DNA of 64,000 bases from an uncultured Lachnospiraceae bacterium (GTDB lineage: Bacteria; Bacillota; Clostridia; Lachnospirales; Lachnospiraceae): NCBI GenBank assembly GCA_934339135.1, contig CAKRHP010000001.1:299345-363344 (forward strand), in the 5' to 3' direction. The notes below the pieces were generated by a model. It was not told the DNA's origin. It saw nothing but the letters and a program-made list of their open reading frames with translations, and did not search any database. Of the stretch, positions 23,338-31,794 are shown piece after piece; within the stretch, counting starts at the first letter, position 1; every line of letters starts with the position of its first letter. Both the position numbers and the translations under genes were made by a program.

Positions 23338-24984
23338 ATGCAGGATTCATCTGCCTATGACGGCTATACTCTTCCGGTGAACCATCTTCTCCACCAGACA
23401 TACCGCATTGACCGGGTCTTGGGAGAAGGCGGATTTGCGATCATCTATCAGTGCACTGATATTATCAACGGAATGTCGGTCGCAGTCAAAGAATATTTTC
23501 CATCCGGTCTTGCCAAGCGTGAGCAAAAGCAGGATCTTTTTGTGGTACAGCCCTTAGGACAAAACAAGATTGAATTTGAGAAGGGGCATCGTCATTTTTT
23601 GAAGGAAGCACAGATTTTAAAAGAATGCCATAATCTTCCCGGCATCGTGACTGTGTATGATTTCTTTGAAGAAAACCGGACGGCCTATATCGTTATGGAA
23701 TATATCGAGGGACTGACGCTGGAGCAGTACGTCCACACGAATGGCGTTCTTGCCTATTCGGAGATTCTGGAGCTTCTCCTGCCCCTGATCCATTCTCTAG
23801 AGAAAATACACGAAAAAGGGTTGATCCACCGGGACATCAGCCCGGACAATCTGATCCTTGGCCTGGACAATCGGCTGCATCTGATCGATTTCGGTGCAGC
23901 CACCATGAAACAGATCGATTATAACCGCAGGCAGACAACAATCATACTCAAGAAAGGGTATGCCCCTCCGGAGCAGTATCTTTCCTCCGGCAATATGGGT
24001 ACCTGGAGCGATATTTATGCACTCTGTGCCACCATATATTTTGCCGTATCGGGGCAGACACCAGTCTCTTCTATTGACCGTCTGCAAAGAGACACCCTGC
24101 GGCCTCTGTCCGATTTTTCGGATATATCGCCGCGGGCTGCCTCGATCATTGAACGGGGTCTTTCTTTGCATACCGCCGACCGCTATAAAACGATCCGGGA
24201 TTTCAGTTATGCTTTGGAGCATCCGGAGTCTGTGGAAAACTGCAAAACCGTCATGGAGCTTTCGCCGGCAGTGGCAGACGCGCAACGACTCCCGGAGCAG
24301 ACAGCCGCAAACTCCCCGGAACATTCTTTCGCAACCTTATTCCGACCGCCGCAAAAGGGTATTCTGATCCTGCTGATATTATGTCTTGCAGCCGGTGGCG
24401 CCCTGTACCTGACCGGTACAAGATCACCGCTCCGTCAGAGGGTTGTTTCGGTGGATCCTGCCACCTCATCAGATGCCAATCCTGCCGGCAGTACCTATCG
24501 CCCTCAGTCAACAGATACCGGCTCTGCTAATGATGAAGCCTCAGACAAAACATCTCTCCCCGCAACTTCTTCATCCGAATTACCAGTTGCTTCCGGTGCC
24601 CCTGTTGTCCTGACGATGAAAAAGCTCACCGGTCTGTCCCAAAAAACGGCCAGATCTAAAATACATAAGCTGGATCCTTCCATACAGATCCGGGTTGAGA
24701 AGAAATATCACTCTACGGTCAAAAAAGGACGTGTCATTTCACAATCCGTGAAAGCAGGTACCATATTTAATACCGGTTCCATCAACCGGATCACGCTGAC
24801 CGTCAGCCGCGGCGCAAAACCTGTCGTGCGCCGGACAACATCCTCCGGCTCGGGTTCCGGTCATACCGCCACAAAGCAGCCTGCGGCTACAACAAAACCG
24901 GCAGCTACATCCAAAGCATCAAAAAACAACAGTGATTTCCAGGTTCAAAATAAACCTAAGAAAAACACCTTTGAGATTGATTAG
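23338..24984 (+). CDS. Transmembrane Ser/Thr protein kinase with extracellular PASTA-like domain
   Basis: I start at the ATG at 23338 behind CAGGAGG (548 aa); an in-frame ATG at 23314 lacks a site. Kinase domain about 20-295: GEGGFAIIY (29-37), Lys51 in VAVKEYFP, HRDISPDN (164-171), DFG (184-186). A membrane helix lies at about 341-358 (GILILLILCLAAGGALYL). The extracellular part has one PASTA-like domain at about 418-486 (LTGLSQKTARSKIHKL, KKGRVISQSVKAGTIF), followed by a Thr/Ser/Lys-rich tail. PASTA domains bind peptidoglycan or lipid II, so this kinase could sense the cell wall (family knowledge). PrkC-type kinases usually have three or more PASTA units and a phosphatase neighbour; neither is present. 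It lies between the giant LRR gene and a membrane protein. Confidence 0.93.
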   Translation: MQDSSAYDGYTLPVNHLLHQTYRIDRVLGEGGFAIIYQCTDIINGMSVAVKEYFPSGLAKREQKQDLFVVQPLGQNKIEFEKGHRHFLKEAQILKECHNLPGIVTVYDFFEENRTAYIVMEYIEGLTLEQYVHTNGVLAYSEILELLLPLIHSLEKIHEKGLIHRDISPDNLILGLDNRLHLIDFGAATMKQIDYNRRQTTIILKKGYAPPEQYLSSGNMGTWSDIYALCATIYFAVSGQTPVSSIDRLQRDTLRPLSDFSDISPRAASIIERGLSLHTADRYKTIRDFSYALEHPESVENCKTVMELSPAVADAQRLPEQTAANSPEHSFATLFRPPQKGILILLILCLAAGGALYLTGTRSPLRQRVVSVDPATSSDANPAGSTYRPQSTDTGSANDEASDKTSLPATSSSELPVASGAPVVLTMKKLTGLSQKTARSKIHKLDPSIQIRVEKKYHSTVKKGRVISQSVKAGTIFNTGSINRITLTVSRGAKPVVRRTTSSGSGSGHTATKQPAATTKPAATSKASKNNSDFQVQNKPKKNTFEID

Positions 24985-25000
24985 TCTCAAAGGTGTTTTT
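24961..25000. terminator. Bidirectional terminator overlapping the kinase stop codon
   Basis: 16-bp perfect stem (AAAAACACCTTTGAGA / TCTCAAAGGTGTTTTT), 8-nt loop. The left arm is inside the last codons of the kinase gene and the TAG is in the loop. It also serves the convergent gene ending at 25021. Confidence 0.88.
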
Positions 25001-25020
25001 CTTAGCCTCATCCATCCGGA

Positions 25021-25848
25021 CTACTCCCGTTGCGCTGTCCCCAGCATACTTTTGGCCAGCCAGAAGAAAAATACCAGCACCAGTACCGGAATCACACAAG
25101 AGGTTACCAGCATGACCGCCAGTGCCTCAATAAAGTTATTCAGAACGGATTCCACCTTGTCCGAGATATCGGACACACCATTTTTAATTCCGGAAATGAT
25201 CCCTGACAAAACGCCACTGCTGTCACTGCCGTCGCTGTCCTGCTGCCCTTCACTGCTGCTCTGGATATCCTGCGTTGCTTTCTTGGCGGCATCCACCGTG
25301 TCCTGTATCGAGGACTGGTAAGTATGCTCTATGAGATCCGACACCTTGACACTTACCGGGATCACCAGTACGATTGCGATTCCAAATAATGCCAGCTTCT
25401 TTGCGATCCGCTCCCAGGTATGACGTCCGAAGCCAATACCCGCCGCGTACAGCACACATCCCAGAGGGATCAATATCAGAAATGCGGCATACCCTGTCAT
25501 GGTGACAAGATATTTTTCTACATAGATTGCACACAGCACGATCAGAAAATAGGTACTCATATCCGCCAGCTTCTCCGCGATCGGTGTCGCCGTGTCTCCC
25601 GGCAGAAGTGTCAATGCCGCCGATGCTGCAGTGGATGCCGCCGTCAGCTCCATAACTGTAGACTTCTTGTCATCCAGTGATGCAATGGTTTTTGCGTGGA
25701 AATCTCTCGACGTGGAAATCCTTGTCAGAACCAGCATGGAGATCAGTGCCAGGATCAGTGGAAGCACGATCCGGAGCACCTTCCTGTTGTCAGATATTCC
25801 TATTTTATTTTGATCATGATTGGTATTATTATTTTGTATCTGATTCAT
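25021..25848 (-). CDS. Multi-pass membrane protein of unknown function beside the PASTA kinase
   Basis: I start at the ATG at 25848 (MNQIQNNN), which has AAAGGAAG; an upstream ATG at 25884 has none. The 275-aa protein has an Asn/Gln-rich cytoplasmic N-terminus, then about five hydrophobic helices: LRIVLPLILALISMLVL, YFLIVLCAIYVEKYLV, AAFLILIPLGCVLYAAGIGF, LALFGIAIVLVIPVSV and a last one near the end (VMLVTSCVIPVLVLVFFFWL). A soluble loop of about 60 residues rich in Ser/Asp lies before the last helix. No catalytic motif or named family was recognised. It is convergent with the kinase and has an intergenic boundary of 61 bp to the ATPase upstream, so whether it belongs to the signalling region is uncertain. 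Confidence 0.75.
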   Translation of the reverse strand: MNQIQNNNTNHDQNKIGISDNRKVLRIVLPLILALISMLVLTRISTSRDFHAKTIASLDDKKSTVMELTAASTAASAALTLLPGDTATPIAEKLADMSTYFLIVLCAIYVEKYLVTMTGYAAFLILIPLGCVLYAAGIGFGRHTWERIAKKLALFGIAIVLVIPVSVKVSDLIEHTYQSSIQDTVDAAKKATQDIQSSSEGQQDSDGSDSSGVLSGIISGIKNGVSDISDKVESVLNNFIEALAVMLVTSCVIPVLVLVFFFWLAKSMLGTAQRE

Positions 25849-25908
25849 AGTTTCTTCCTTTCTTGTATTATCTGTCGGATACATTCACTTTTTCTCCTGT
25901 AAACCCTC

Positions 25909-27237
25909 CTATAAAAATGGCACCATATAAACAGGAATGCAGAAAATATCCTGCTCTTTGCAAAGGTCTTTGGTATAAACGATATATCTTCTGGCAATTC
26001 TGTCAGAATACTTCCCGGTAAACACATCCAGTGATTTGTGTGTTTTGTATCCGGAGGATTTTACTTCCAATGGTATGACTTTATTTTTAACTGTCAATAA
26101 AAAATCAATCTCATAATTATGCTTTGATCTCTCATTCATGATCGTATGATAAAACAATTCGTTTCCACTGGCAGTCAGACATTGTGCCACGATATTTTCA
26201 TACAAATATCCTAAATTTACACTCAGCTTATCACTGAGAAGCTTTTCATATATTTCATTTTCCACAAAGTCCTTGTCCTTAAACATCAAAGTTACGAATA
26301 ACCCCGTATCACTCAAAAATAATTTGAATTTCGATAAATCCTTTGTGTTCGACAGACCGGCATTAGGATCATTGGCATGATAGGAAACCAATGCCGTCCG
26401 CGAGTCCTTCAACTGGGCGATCAACTCCAGAATTTTGTCCGGTCTTTCTCCGTTTAACACCGCACTACTCTGATACCGGGACGCATTTTTATTAAGCTGG
26501 GCGGGTATTGCATCGTAAAGCATTGCCAGTCTCCCTGTGGGATCAATCTTTGCAAAATCATTTTCATATAATGAAATAATATCTCTTTTCACTTCATCGA
26601 CTTTTCTGAAACTATTGGTTTCAATATAAGCAGCCACAGCCTGCGGCATACCGCCTACCAACATATATAAGCGAAATTGGCGAAGCTGCCTGCGGTTTAA
26701 TGCATCCCCCAGAGGCTGATTCATCTCAAAACACTTCTTTAACAGGGAAAATGTTGTATCATCTCCCAAAGCCCAGAGAAATTCTTCATAATCCATAGGA
26801 TACATGTTTATTTTACGTTCCTCACTTGGAATCAGAATATCCTGAACATTTTTCTTAATGGAGATCAGAGAACCTGTCTCAATAAAATCGTATCTGCCAT
26901 CCTCTACCAATGCCTTGATTGCCTGCCTCGCTTTCGGGCAAAGCTGTACCTCATCAAAAATAATGACGGAATTGCGCGCATAAAGATCCGTTTTATATTG
27001 AAGCTGTAACTGTAAAAACAGATAGTTCAGATCCGATACATCCTCAAACAATTGTCTGGTCTCCTGAGAAGCTCTTGAAAAATCAATCAAAATATAGCTT
27101 TGGTATTCCTTTTGTGCAAAACTCTCCACCACGGTTGACTTTCCGATTCGACGGGCACCTTCGATCAGAAGAGCTGTTTTCCCACCGGATTGTTCTTTCC
27201 ACTCCAACATTTTGCCGTAAACTTTCCTTTGAAACAT
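25909..27237 (-). CDS. AAA-type ATP-binding protein with DUF4143-like C-terminal domain
   Basis: The 442-aa protein has a Walker A motif at residues 27-35 (GARRIGKST) and a Walker B motif (SVIIFDEVQ) near residue 95, then a sensor-like ETGS segment. The C-terminal half carries the DUF4143 signature: YLYENIVAQCLTASGNELFY, YEIDFLLTVKNKVIPLEVKS (a PD-(D/E)XK-like core with Asp-x-x-Leu and Glu-x-Lys). These ATPases are widespread, often acquired, and of poorly defined function; a nuclease or nucleotide-dependent regulator is possible. ATG at 27237 with AAAGGAGC. Its upstream leader contains a 33-bp minisatellite (27287-27435). It is adjacent to a divergent MATE gene. Probably an accessory gene. 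Confidence 0.88.
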   Translation of the reverse strand: MFQRKVYGKMLEWKEQSGGKTALLIEGARRIGKSTVVESFAQKEYQSYILIDFSRASQETRQLFEDVSDLNYLFLQLQLQYKTDLYARNSVIIFDEVQLCPKARQAIKALVEDGRYDFIETGSLISIKKNVQDILIPSEERKINMYPMDYEEFLWALGDDTTFSLLKKCFEMNQPLGDALNRRQLRQFRLYMLVGGMPQAVAAYIETNSFRKVDEVKRDIISLYENDFAKIDPTGRLAMLYDAIPAQLNKNASRYQSSAVLNGERPDKILELIAQLKDSRTALVSYHANDPNAGLSNTKDLSKFKLFLSDTGLFVTLMFKDKDFVENEIYEKLLSDKLSVNLGYLYENIVAQCLTASGNELFYHTIMNERSKHNYEIDFLLTVKNKVIPLEVKSSGYKTHKSLDVFTGKYSDRIARRYIVYTKDLCKEQDIFCIPVYMVPFL

Positions 27238-27286
27238 CCACTGCTGCTCCTTTCCGTATTTTCTTTATTGTTATTATTTCTTGTTT

Positions 27287-27435
27287 CCGCATTTTTTATT
27301 CGGTCGTTTTTACATGTTTCCGCATTTTTTATTTCGCCATTTTTACATCTCACCGCATTTTTTATTTTGCCGTTTTTACATGTCACCGCATTTTCTTTAT
27401 GTCCATTTTACCAGTTTTCCGCATTTTTTCAAGTC
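27287..27435. repeat. 33-bp minisatellite, about 4.5 units, in the leader of the ATPase gene
   Basis: Units begin with CCGCATTTT at 27287, 27320, 27353, 27386 and 27419, each exactly 33 bp apart (CCGCATTTTTTATT, later TTTTTACATG). Because the period is a multiple of three, repetitive open frames appear on both strands; none has a convincing ribosome site. The 309-bp gap between the ATPase and MATE genes otherwise holds only AT-rich sequence. Confidence 0.9.
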
Positions 27436-27546
27436 AATCCTAAGTTAATCCTCCGATCGGTTGAATTTCTGCAAAAAAGTGATTATACTTTACTTTGCAA
27501 TTACATCCGTCTGCATCTTAGCATTGGCAGACTTTGGAAAGGTTTG

Positions 27547-28923
27547 ATGATTCCTATGAAACAAATAGATTTTGAAAACGGTACCATTACCGGCAATATC
27601 ATTAATGCGGCGGTTCCCATGCTGGTGGCGCAGGTGCTGAGCCTGCTGTACAATATCGTGGACCGCATCTATATCGCACGTATCCCCGGCATCGGCAGTA
27701 CCGCCCTCGGCGCGGTTGGCCTGTGCTTCCCCGTCATTATCATTATTACTGCATTCAGCAATCTGTTTGGCGGCGGTGGTGCTCCGCTTTTTGCGATCCA
27801 GCGTGGTATGGGACATGACCGGAAGGCAGGGAGGATCATGAACACCTCCTATACCATGCTGTGTGGATGTGCCGTGCTTTTAATGGTCCTTGGGCTTGTC
27901 TTTGCCAGACCTTTACTGAGGCTTTTCGGTGCTTCCAAGGCTGCTCTGGTATACGCCTGCCCTTATATGATGATCTACCTGCTTGGCACCTTTCCGTCCA
28001 TGGCTGCCACGGGATTAAATCCTTTTATCAATGCCCAGGGCTACGCGACTACCGGTATGCTTTCCGTCACCATCGGTGCGGTTGCCAATCTCATTTTAGA
28101 TCCTATCTTTATCTTCGCCTTTGGTCTCGGCATCAAAGGCGCCGCCATTGCAACTGTCATTTCACAGTGCCTTTCTGCCGGATTTGTGTTGTATTTCCTG
28201 ATGAAAAGGGCCGAGATCAAGGTTCGCCTGCTTCATCGTAAGGAGCTGCCTACCTCTCTGCAATATGCCAAAAATATTATCAGCCTTGGGACCTCCGGCT
28301 TTGTAATGCAGCTGACCAACAGCCTTGTTTCCATCTGCTGTAACAATGTTCTCGCCCATACCGGCGGTGATCTGTATGTTTCTGTGATGACGATCATCTC
28401 CAGTGTCCGTCAGATGGTAGAGACACCGATCCTTGCTATCACGGAGGGTTCTTCTCCCATCATCAGCTATAATTACGGTGCCCGCCGCCCGGACCGCGTG
28501 ATCCGCGCCGCCGTGACCATGGGGTTCATGGCACTGGTCTACTCTGTCCTGATGTGGGGACTGATCCTGACCGAGCCACGTTTTCTGATCCACATTTTCA
28601 GCTCCGATCAGGAGCTCTGGAAGGATGCCGTTCCTGCCATGAAGCTGTATTTTGCAGCCTTTATCTTTATGCTTCTCCAATATACGGGACAGACCGTTTT
28701 TAAATCACTCAACAAAAAGAAGCAGGCGATCTTCTTCTCCCTGCTTCGTAAGGTTATTATTGTCGTACCGCTGACCTATCTGCTGCCCTACACATTTCAT
28801 CTGGGCACCAACGGAGTCTTCCTGGCGGAACCGGTCTCCAATGTGATCGGCGGCACGCTCTGTTTTGTGGTTATGCTCGCAACGGTTCTGCCGGAGCTTC
28901 GGCAGATGAAGGAGCAAGGGTGA
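27547..28923 (+). CDS. MATE-family efflux transporter
   Basis: The 458-aa protein starts at ATG 27547 (GGAAAGG just upstream; ATG at 27556 is an alternative). A longer frame reaching back to 27190 only reads through the minisatellite. About 12 helices with MATE landmarks: GNIINAAVPMLVAQVLSLLY, NIVDRIYIARIPG, GLNPFINAQGYATTGMLSVT, LDPIFIF, and in the second half PILAITEGSSPIISYNYGAR. Likely a Na+- or H+-coupled exporter, substrate unknown. Its stop codon directly abuts the stop of the convergent upp gene with no terminator between them. Confidence 0.92.
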   Translation: MIPMKQIDFENGTITGNIINAAVPMLVAQVLSLLYNIVDRIYIARIPGIGSTALGAVGLCFPVIIIITAFSNLFGGGGAPLFAIQRGMGHDRKAGRIMNTSYTMLCGCAVLLMVLGLVFARPLLRLFGASKAALVYACPYMMIYLLGTFPSMAATGLNPFINAQGYATTGMLSVTIGAVANLILDPIFIFAFGLGIKGAAIATVISQCLSAGFVLYFLMKRAEIKVRLLHRKELPTSLQYAKNIISLGTSGFVMQLTNSLVSICCNNVLAHTGGDLYVSVMTIISSVRQMVETPILAITEGSSPIISYNYGARRPDRVIRAAVTMGFMALVYSVLMWGLILTEPRFLIHIFSSDQELWKDAVPAMKLYFAAFIFMLLQYTGQTVFKSLNKKKQAIFFSLLRKVIIVVPLTYLLPYTFHLGTNGVFLAEPVSNVIGGTLCFVVMLATVLPELRQMKEQG

Positions 28924-29562
28924 TTATTTCGTACCGAAAATACGGTCGCCGGCATCTCCAAGACCCGGACAGATATACGCATCCTCGTTGAGCTGGCGGT
29001 CCAGATGACCTACATAGATCTGCACATCCGGATGTGCCTTATGAAGCTTTTCCAGTCCCTCCGGAGCTGCGATAATACACATAAATTTGATGTTCCTGCC
29101 GCCGTGCTTTTTGATCTGGTCAATGGCATCCACAGCAGAACCACCGGTTGCCAGCATCGGATCACAGACAACGATCAGTCTCTCCTCGATCGGATCCGGC
29201 AGCTTACAGTAATATTCCTGTGGCTGATGTGTTACCTCGTCACGATACATTCCGATGTGGCCAACCTTTGCATTGGGAACCAGCGCCAGGATACCGGATA
29301 CCATACCGAGACCGGCACGAAGGATCGGCACCACGGCAAGCTTACGGCCGGCGATCATCGGTGTCTTGCACTTCTCGATCGGTGTCTCGATCTCCACATC
29401 CTCTACCGGCAGGTCGGAAAGTGCCTCAAAGCCTTCCAGCATGGCGATCTCATCCACCAGCTTACGGAACTCGTTGGTTCCGGTTGCCTTGTCTCTCAAA
29501 AGAGAAATTTTGTGCTGGATTAACGGGTGCTCAAAAATTACAATATTTTCTGATTTGATCAT
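28924..29562 (-). CDS. upp: Uracil phosphoribosyltransferase
   Basis: This 212-aa cytosolic enzyme converts uracil and PRPP to UMP in pyrimidine salvage. Length and sequence match the family: N-terminal [31 protein letters not shown], the PRPP-binding loop [13 protein letters not shown], and the uracil-binding end [17 protein letters not shown]. The ATG has GAAAGGG. It lies 107 bp downstream of the uracil permease gene on the same strand, forming a transport-plus-salvage pair. Confidence 0.97.
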   Translation of the reverse strand: MIKSENIVIFEHPLIQHKISLLRDKATGTNEFRKLVDEIAMLEGFEALSDLPVEDVEIETPIEKCKTPMIAGRKLAVVPILRAGLGMVSGILALVPNAKVGHIGMYRDEVTHQPQEYYCKLPDPIEERLIVVCDPMLATGGSAVDAIDQIKKHGGRNIKFMCIIAAPEGLEKLHKAHPDVQIYVGHLDRQLNEDAYICPGLGDAGDRIFGTK

Positions 29563-29669
29563 CGTATTTTCCCTTTCTACATATATAGTTTCATAATTTT
29601 AAATTATCTTCCCACAGCATCTATCCTGTGTTTATTCTTACCGTAGAATCTGTTCCGTAAACGTATGGA

Positions 29670-31085
29670 TCACTCTTTATCCTCTGTCTCGTCATCACTG
29701 TTCATCACATAGACACCACGGCTTCTGTCTCCCTCGGGATGCTTGCCAAAGCTGTAATCATTGCCCGGCAGGATCGCATTGAGAAGGATGCCGGCGATGG
29801 CTGCAACAGCCAGAGCAGTCAGAGTAATGGAGGTACCTGCCACATGGAAGGTGAGACCATCAGAAAAGCCCAGACCACAAACAAAGATGACACCTGCAAT
29901 GATCAGGTTTCTTGACTTGGTCAGATCCACTCTGTTTTCTACGACATTTCTTACACCGATGGCGGAGATCATACCGTAAAGCATGAAGGATACGCCTCCG
30001 ATGATCGCCGATGGCATAGTAGAAATAATGGCGGAGAACTTCGGAATAAAGGAAAGAATGATCGCAAGTGCCGCTGCAATACGGATCACTCTCGGATCAT
30101 ATACCTTGGAAAGCTCCAGTACTCCGGTGTTTTCTCCGTATGTTGTATTGGCAGGGCCACCGATCAGACCTGCAAATGCTGTAGCAATACCGTCCCCCAT
30201 CAGAGTACGGTGAAGACCGGGATCTTCAATATAATTCTTGCCTACTGTGGCCGAAATAGCGGACATATCACCCACATGCTCCATCATAGTAGCAATGGCG
30301 ATCGGCGCCATAACAAGGATCGCTGTTACATCAAACTTACAGATCTGGAATGGTGGAAGTCCAACCCATCTGGCAGAAGACACAGAAGCGAAATTCAAAA
30401 TGGCTGAGCCATCCGGATTTGTTACTCCGCTGGCATTGAGGATCACTGCAAATGCATATGAGATCAGAACGCCCATGAGGATCGGAATGATCTTAAACAT
30501 GCCCTTGCCCCAGATATTGAAGATAATGATGACGGCCAATGCCACAAATGCGATCAGCCAGTTGGTGGAAGCGTTGCTTACTGCAGATGGTGCCAGAGAC
30601 AGACCAATACAGATAATGATCGGTCCTGTCACAACAGGCGGAAGGAACTTCATCACACGGTTGACACCCACCAGCTTGAAGATCAGGGCAACCACCAGAT
30701 ATAACAAACCGGCTACCACAACACCTCCACAGGCATATGCCACCTTGTCGTTGACATTCATATTAGCATAGATCCCGTCCTTGAGATTGGCCACGGTATA
30801 AAATCCACCGAGAAATGCAAAGGACGAACCTAAGAATGCCGGCACCTTAAATCTGGAACAAAGATGAAAGATCAGTGTACCAAATCCGGCACAGAACAAA
30901 GTAACGGAAACAGTCAGTCCACGGGACAGCGGTTCACCGCATGCCTCCTGAAAATAGCCTGCCACAAGGATCGGCACAAGGATCGTTGCGCCAAACATGG
31001 CAAACATGTGCTGGATTCCCAGGATCATCATCTTGGGAATCCCAAGTTTACGAGCGTCGTAAATGGGTTCATTTGAATTTTTCAT
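29670..31085 (-). CDS. uraA: Uracil permease (NCS2 family)
   Basis: The 471-aa integral membrane protein imports uracil, probably by proton symport. NCS2/UraA hallmarks: an N-terminal QHMFAMFGATILVPIL, LGSSFAFLGGFY, the substrate region with AIATMMEHVGDMSAIS (Glu of the nucleobase site) and GGPANTTYGENTGVLEL, followed by later helices. It heads the operon with upp. A sigma-A-like promoter lies at 31128-31156. I looked for a PyrR-type attenuator between promoter and ATG and saw none. Confidence 0.94.
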   Translation of the reverse strand: MKNSNEPIYDARKLGIPKMMILGIQHMFAMFGATILVPILVAGYFQEACGEPLSRGLTVSVTLFCAGFGTLIFHLCSRFKVPAFLGSSFAFLGGFYTVANLKDGIYANMNVNDKVAYACGGVVVAGLLYLVVALIFKLVGVNRVMKFLPPVVTGPIIICIGLSLAPSAVSNASTNWLIAFVALAVIIIFNIWGKGMFKIIPILMGVLISYAFAVILNASGVTNPDGSAILNFASVSSARWVGLPPFQICKFDVTAILVMAPIAIATMMEHVGDMSAISATVGKNYIEDPGLHRTLMGDGIATAFAGLIGGPANTTYGENTGVLELSKVYDPRVIRIAAALAIILSFIPKFSAIISTMPSAIIGGVSFMLYGMISAIGVRNVVENRVDLTKSRNLIIAGVIFVCGLGFSDGLTFHVAGTSITLTALAVAAIAGILLNAILPGNDYSFGKHPEGDRSRGVYVMNSDDETEDKE

Positions 31086-31127
31086 AGTTTTTGCTATCCC
31101 TCTTATCTTAAATTTTATCTAAAGATA

Positions 31128-31156
31128 ATAGTACCATTTCACCATAAAGATAGCAA
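31128..31156 (-). promoter_or_regulatory. Promoter of the uraA-upp operon
   Basis: TTGCTA - 17 bp - TACTAT on the minus strand, about 43 bp upstream of the uraA ATG. Confidence 0.55.
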
Positions 31157-31255
31157 GAAAAAAGCATCCGGAATCCGGGGAAATTTATGACAAATTCCGG
31201 GTCTTCATAGTACAACAAAAACCACCGGAAAATTAATCCGTGAAACAGCTCCCTC

Positions 31256-31309
31256 TTGACATAAGTACGAAATCGGACTATAATACATCTCTAAGTACGA
31301 AATCAGACT
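31256..31309 (+). promoter_or_regulatory. Promoter of the marR-MATE operon with two operator copies
   Basis: TTGACA (31256-31261) - 17 bp - TATAAT (31279-31284) is a near-perfect sigma-A promoter. AGTACGAAATCGGACT (31264-31279) fills the spacer and AGTACGAAATCAGACT (31294-31309) lies just after the -10, 30 bp apart. Each is an imperfect palindrome (AGTnCGAnnTCGnACT). The layout predicts autorepression by the MarR protein. Confidence 0.8.
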
Positions 31310-31331
31310 TGTTTTAGAAAGGATGGTGCAT

Positions 31332-31793
31332 ATGAAAACACCCTCAAAACCATATATGAGCAAGGTTCAGATGGAATTTAACCACCTCTATAAGGAGCTG
31401 GATGACCTTTACCACGAAGCCGCGCTCAACACCTCCCTGTCGGACAGTGCATTTGACATTTTATATGGTATTTTTATGCTGGGAGACGGCTGCCTCCAGC
31501 GGGATATCTGCCGGATCTCCTGCATTTCAAAGCAGACCATCAACTCTTCCATCCGAAAACTGGAGAAGGAAGGATGGATCAGACTGGTTCCCGGAAAAGG
31601 CCGGAGCATGCAGATCTTTCTCACGGACGAGGGACAGCATGTGATACAGGAAAAGATATATCCTGTGATCAAAGCAGAAAACAAGGCATTAGATGCTCTT
31701 ACCTCAGAGGAATGTGAGCTGATGCTTAAGCTTTACCGAAAATATAACGTCGCATTGCGGAATGAATTTATGGAAATTCGCAGAAAGGAATAA
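31332..31793 (+). CDS. MarR-family transcriptional regulator
   Basis: I start at the ATG at 31332, 9 nt after AGAAAGG; an ATG at 31323 directly abuts the site. The 153-aa protein has the winged-helix layout of MarR: a dimerising N-terminal helix, FDILYGIFMLGDGCLQRDI, recognition helix CISKQTINSSIRKLEKEGWI, the wing RLVPGKGRSMQIFLTDEG, and a C-terminal dimer helix. MarR proteins usually repress a divergent or downstream transporter and release DNA on ligand binding. Here the MATE gene follows by 1 bp, so this is probably its repressor acting at the two operators upstream. Confidence 0.92.
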   Translation: MKTPSKPYMSKVQMEFNHLYKELDDLYHEAALNTSLSDSAFDILYGIFMLGDGCLQRDICRISCISKQTINSSIRKLEKEGWIRLVPGKGRSMQIFLTDEGQHVIQEKIYPVIKAENKALDALTSEECELMLKLYRKYNVALRNEFMEIRRKE

Positions 31794-31794
31794 A

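Noticed and set aside
27165-27386. Minus-strand peptide with repeated KNGKIKNA units
   Set aside because: Produced by the 33-bp minisatellite, whose period keeps all frames open; no ribosome site.
31086-31127. PyrR-binding attenuator before uraA
   Set aside because: The leader is too short and shows no anti-terminator/terminator pair with a T-tract.
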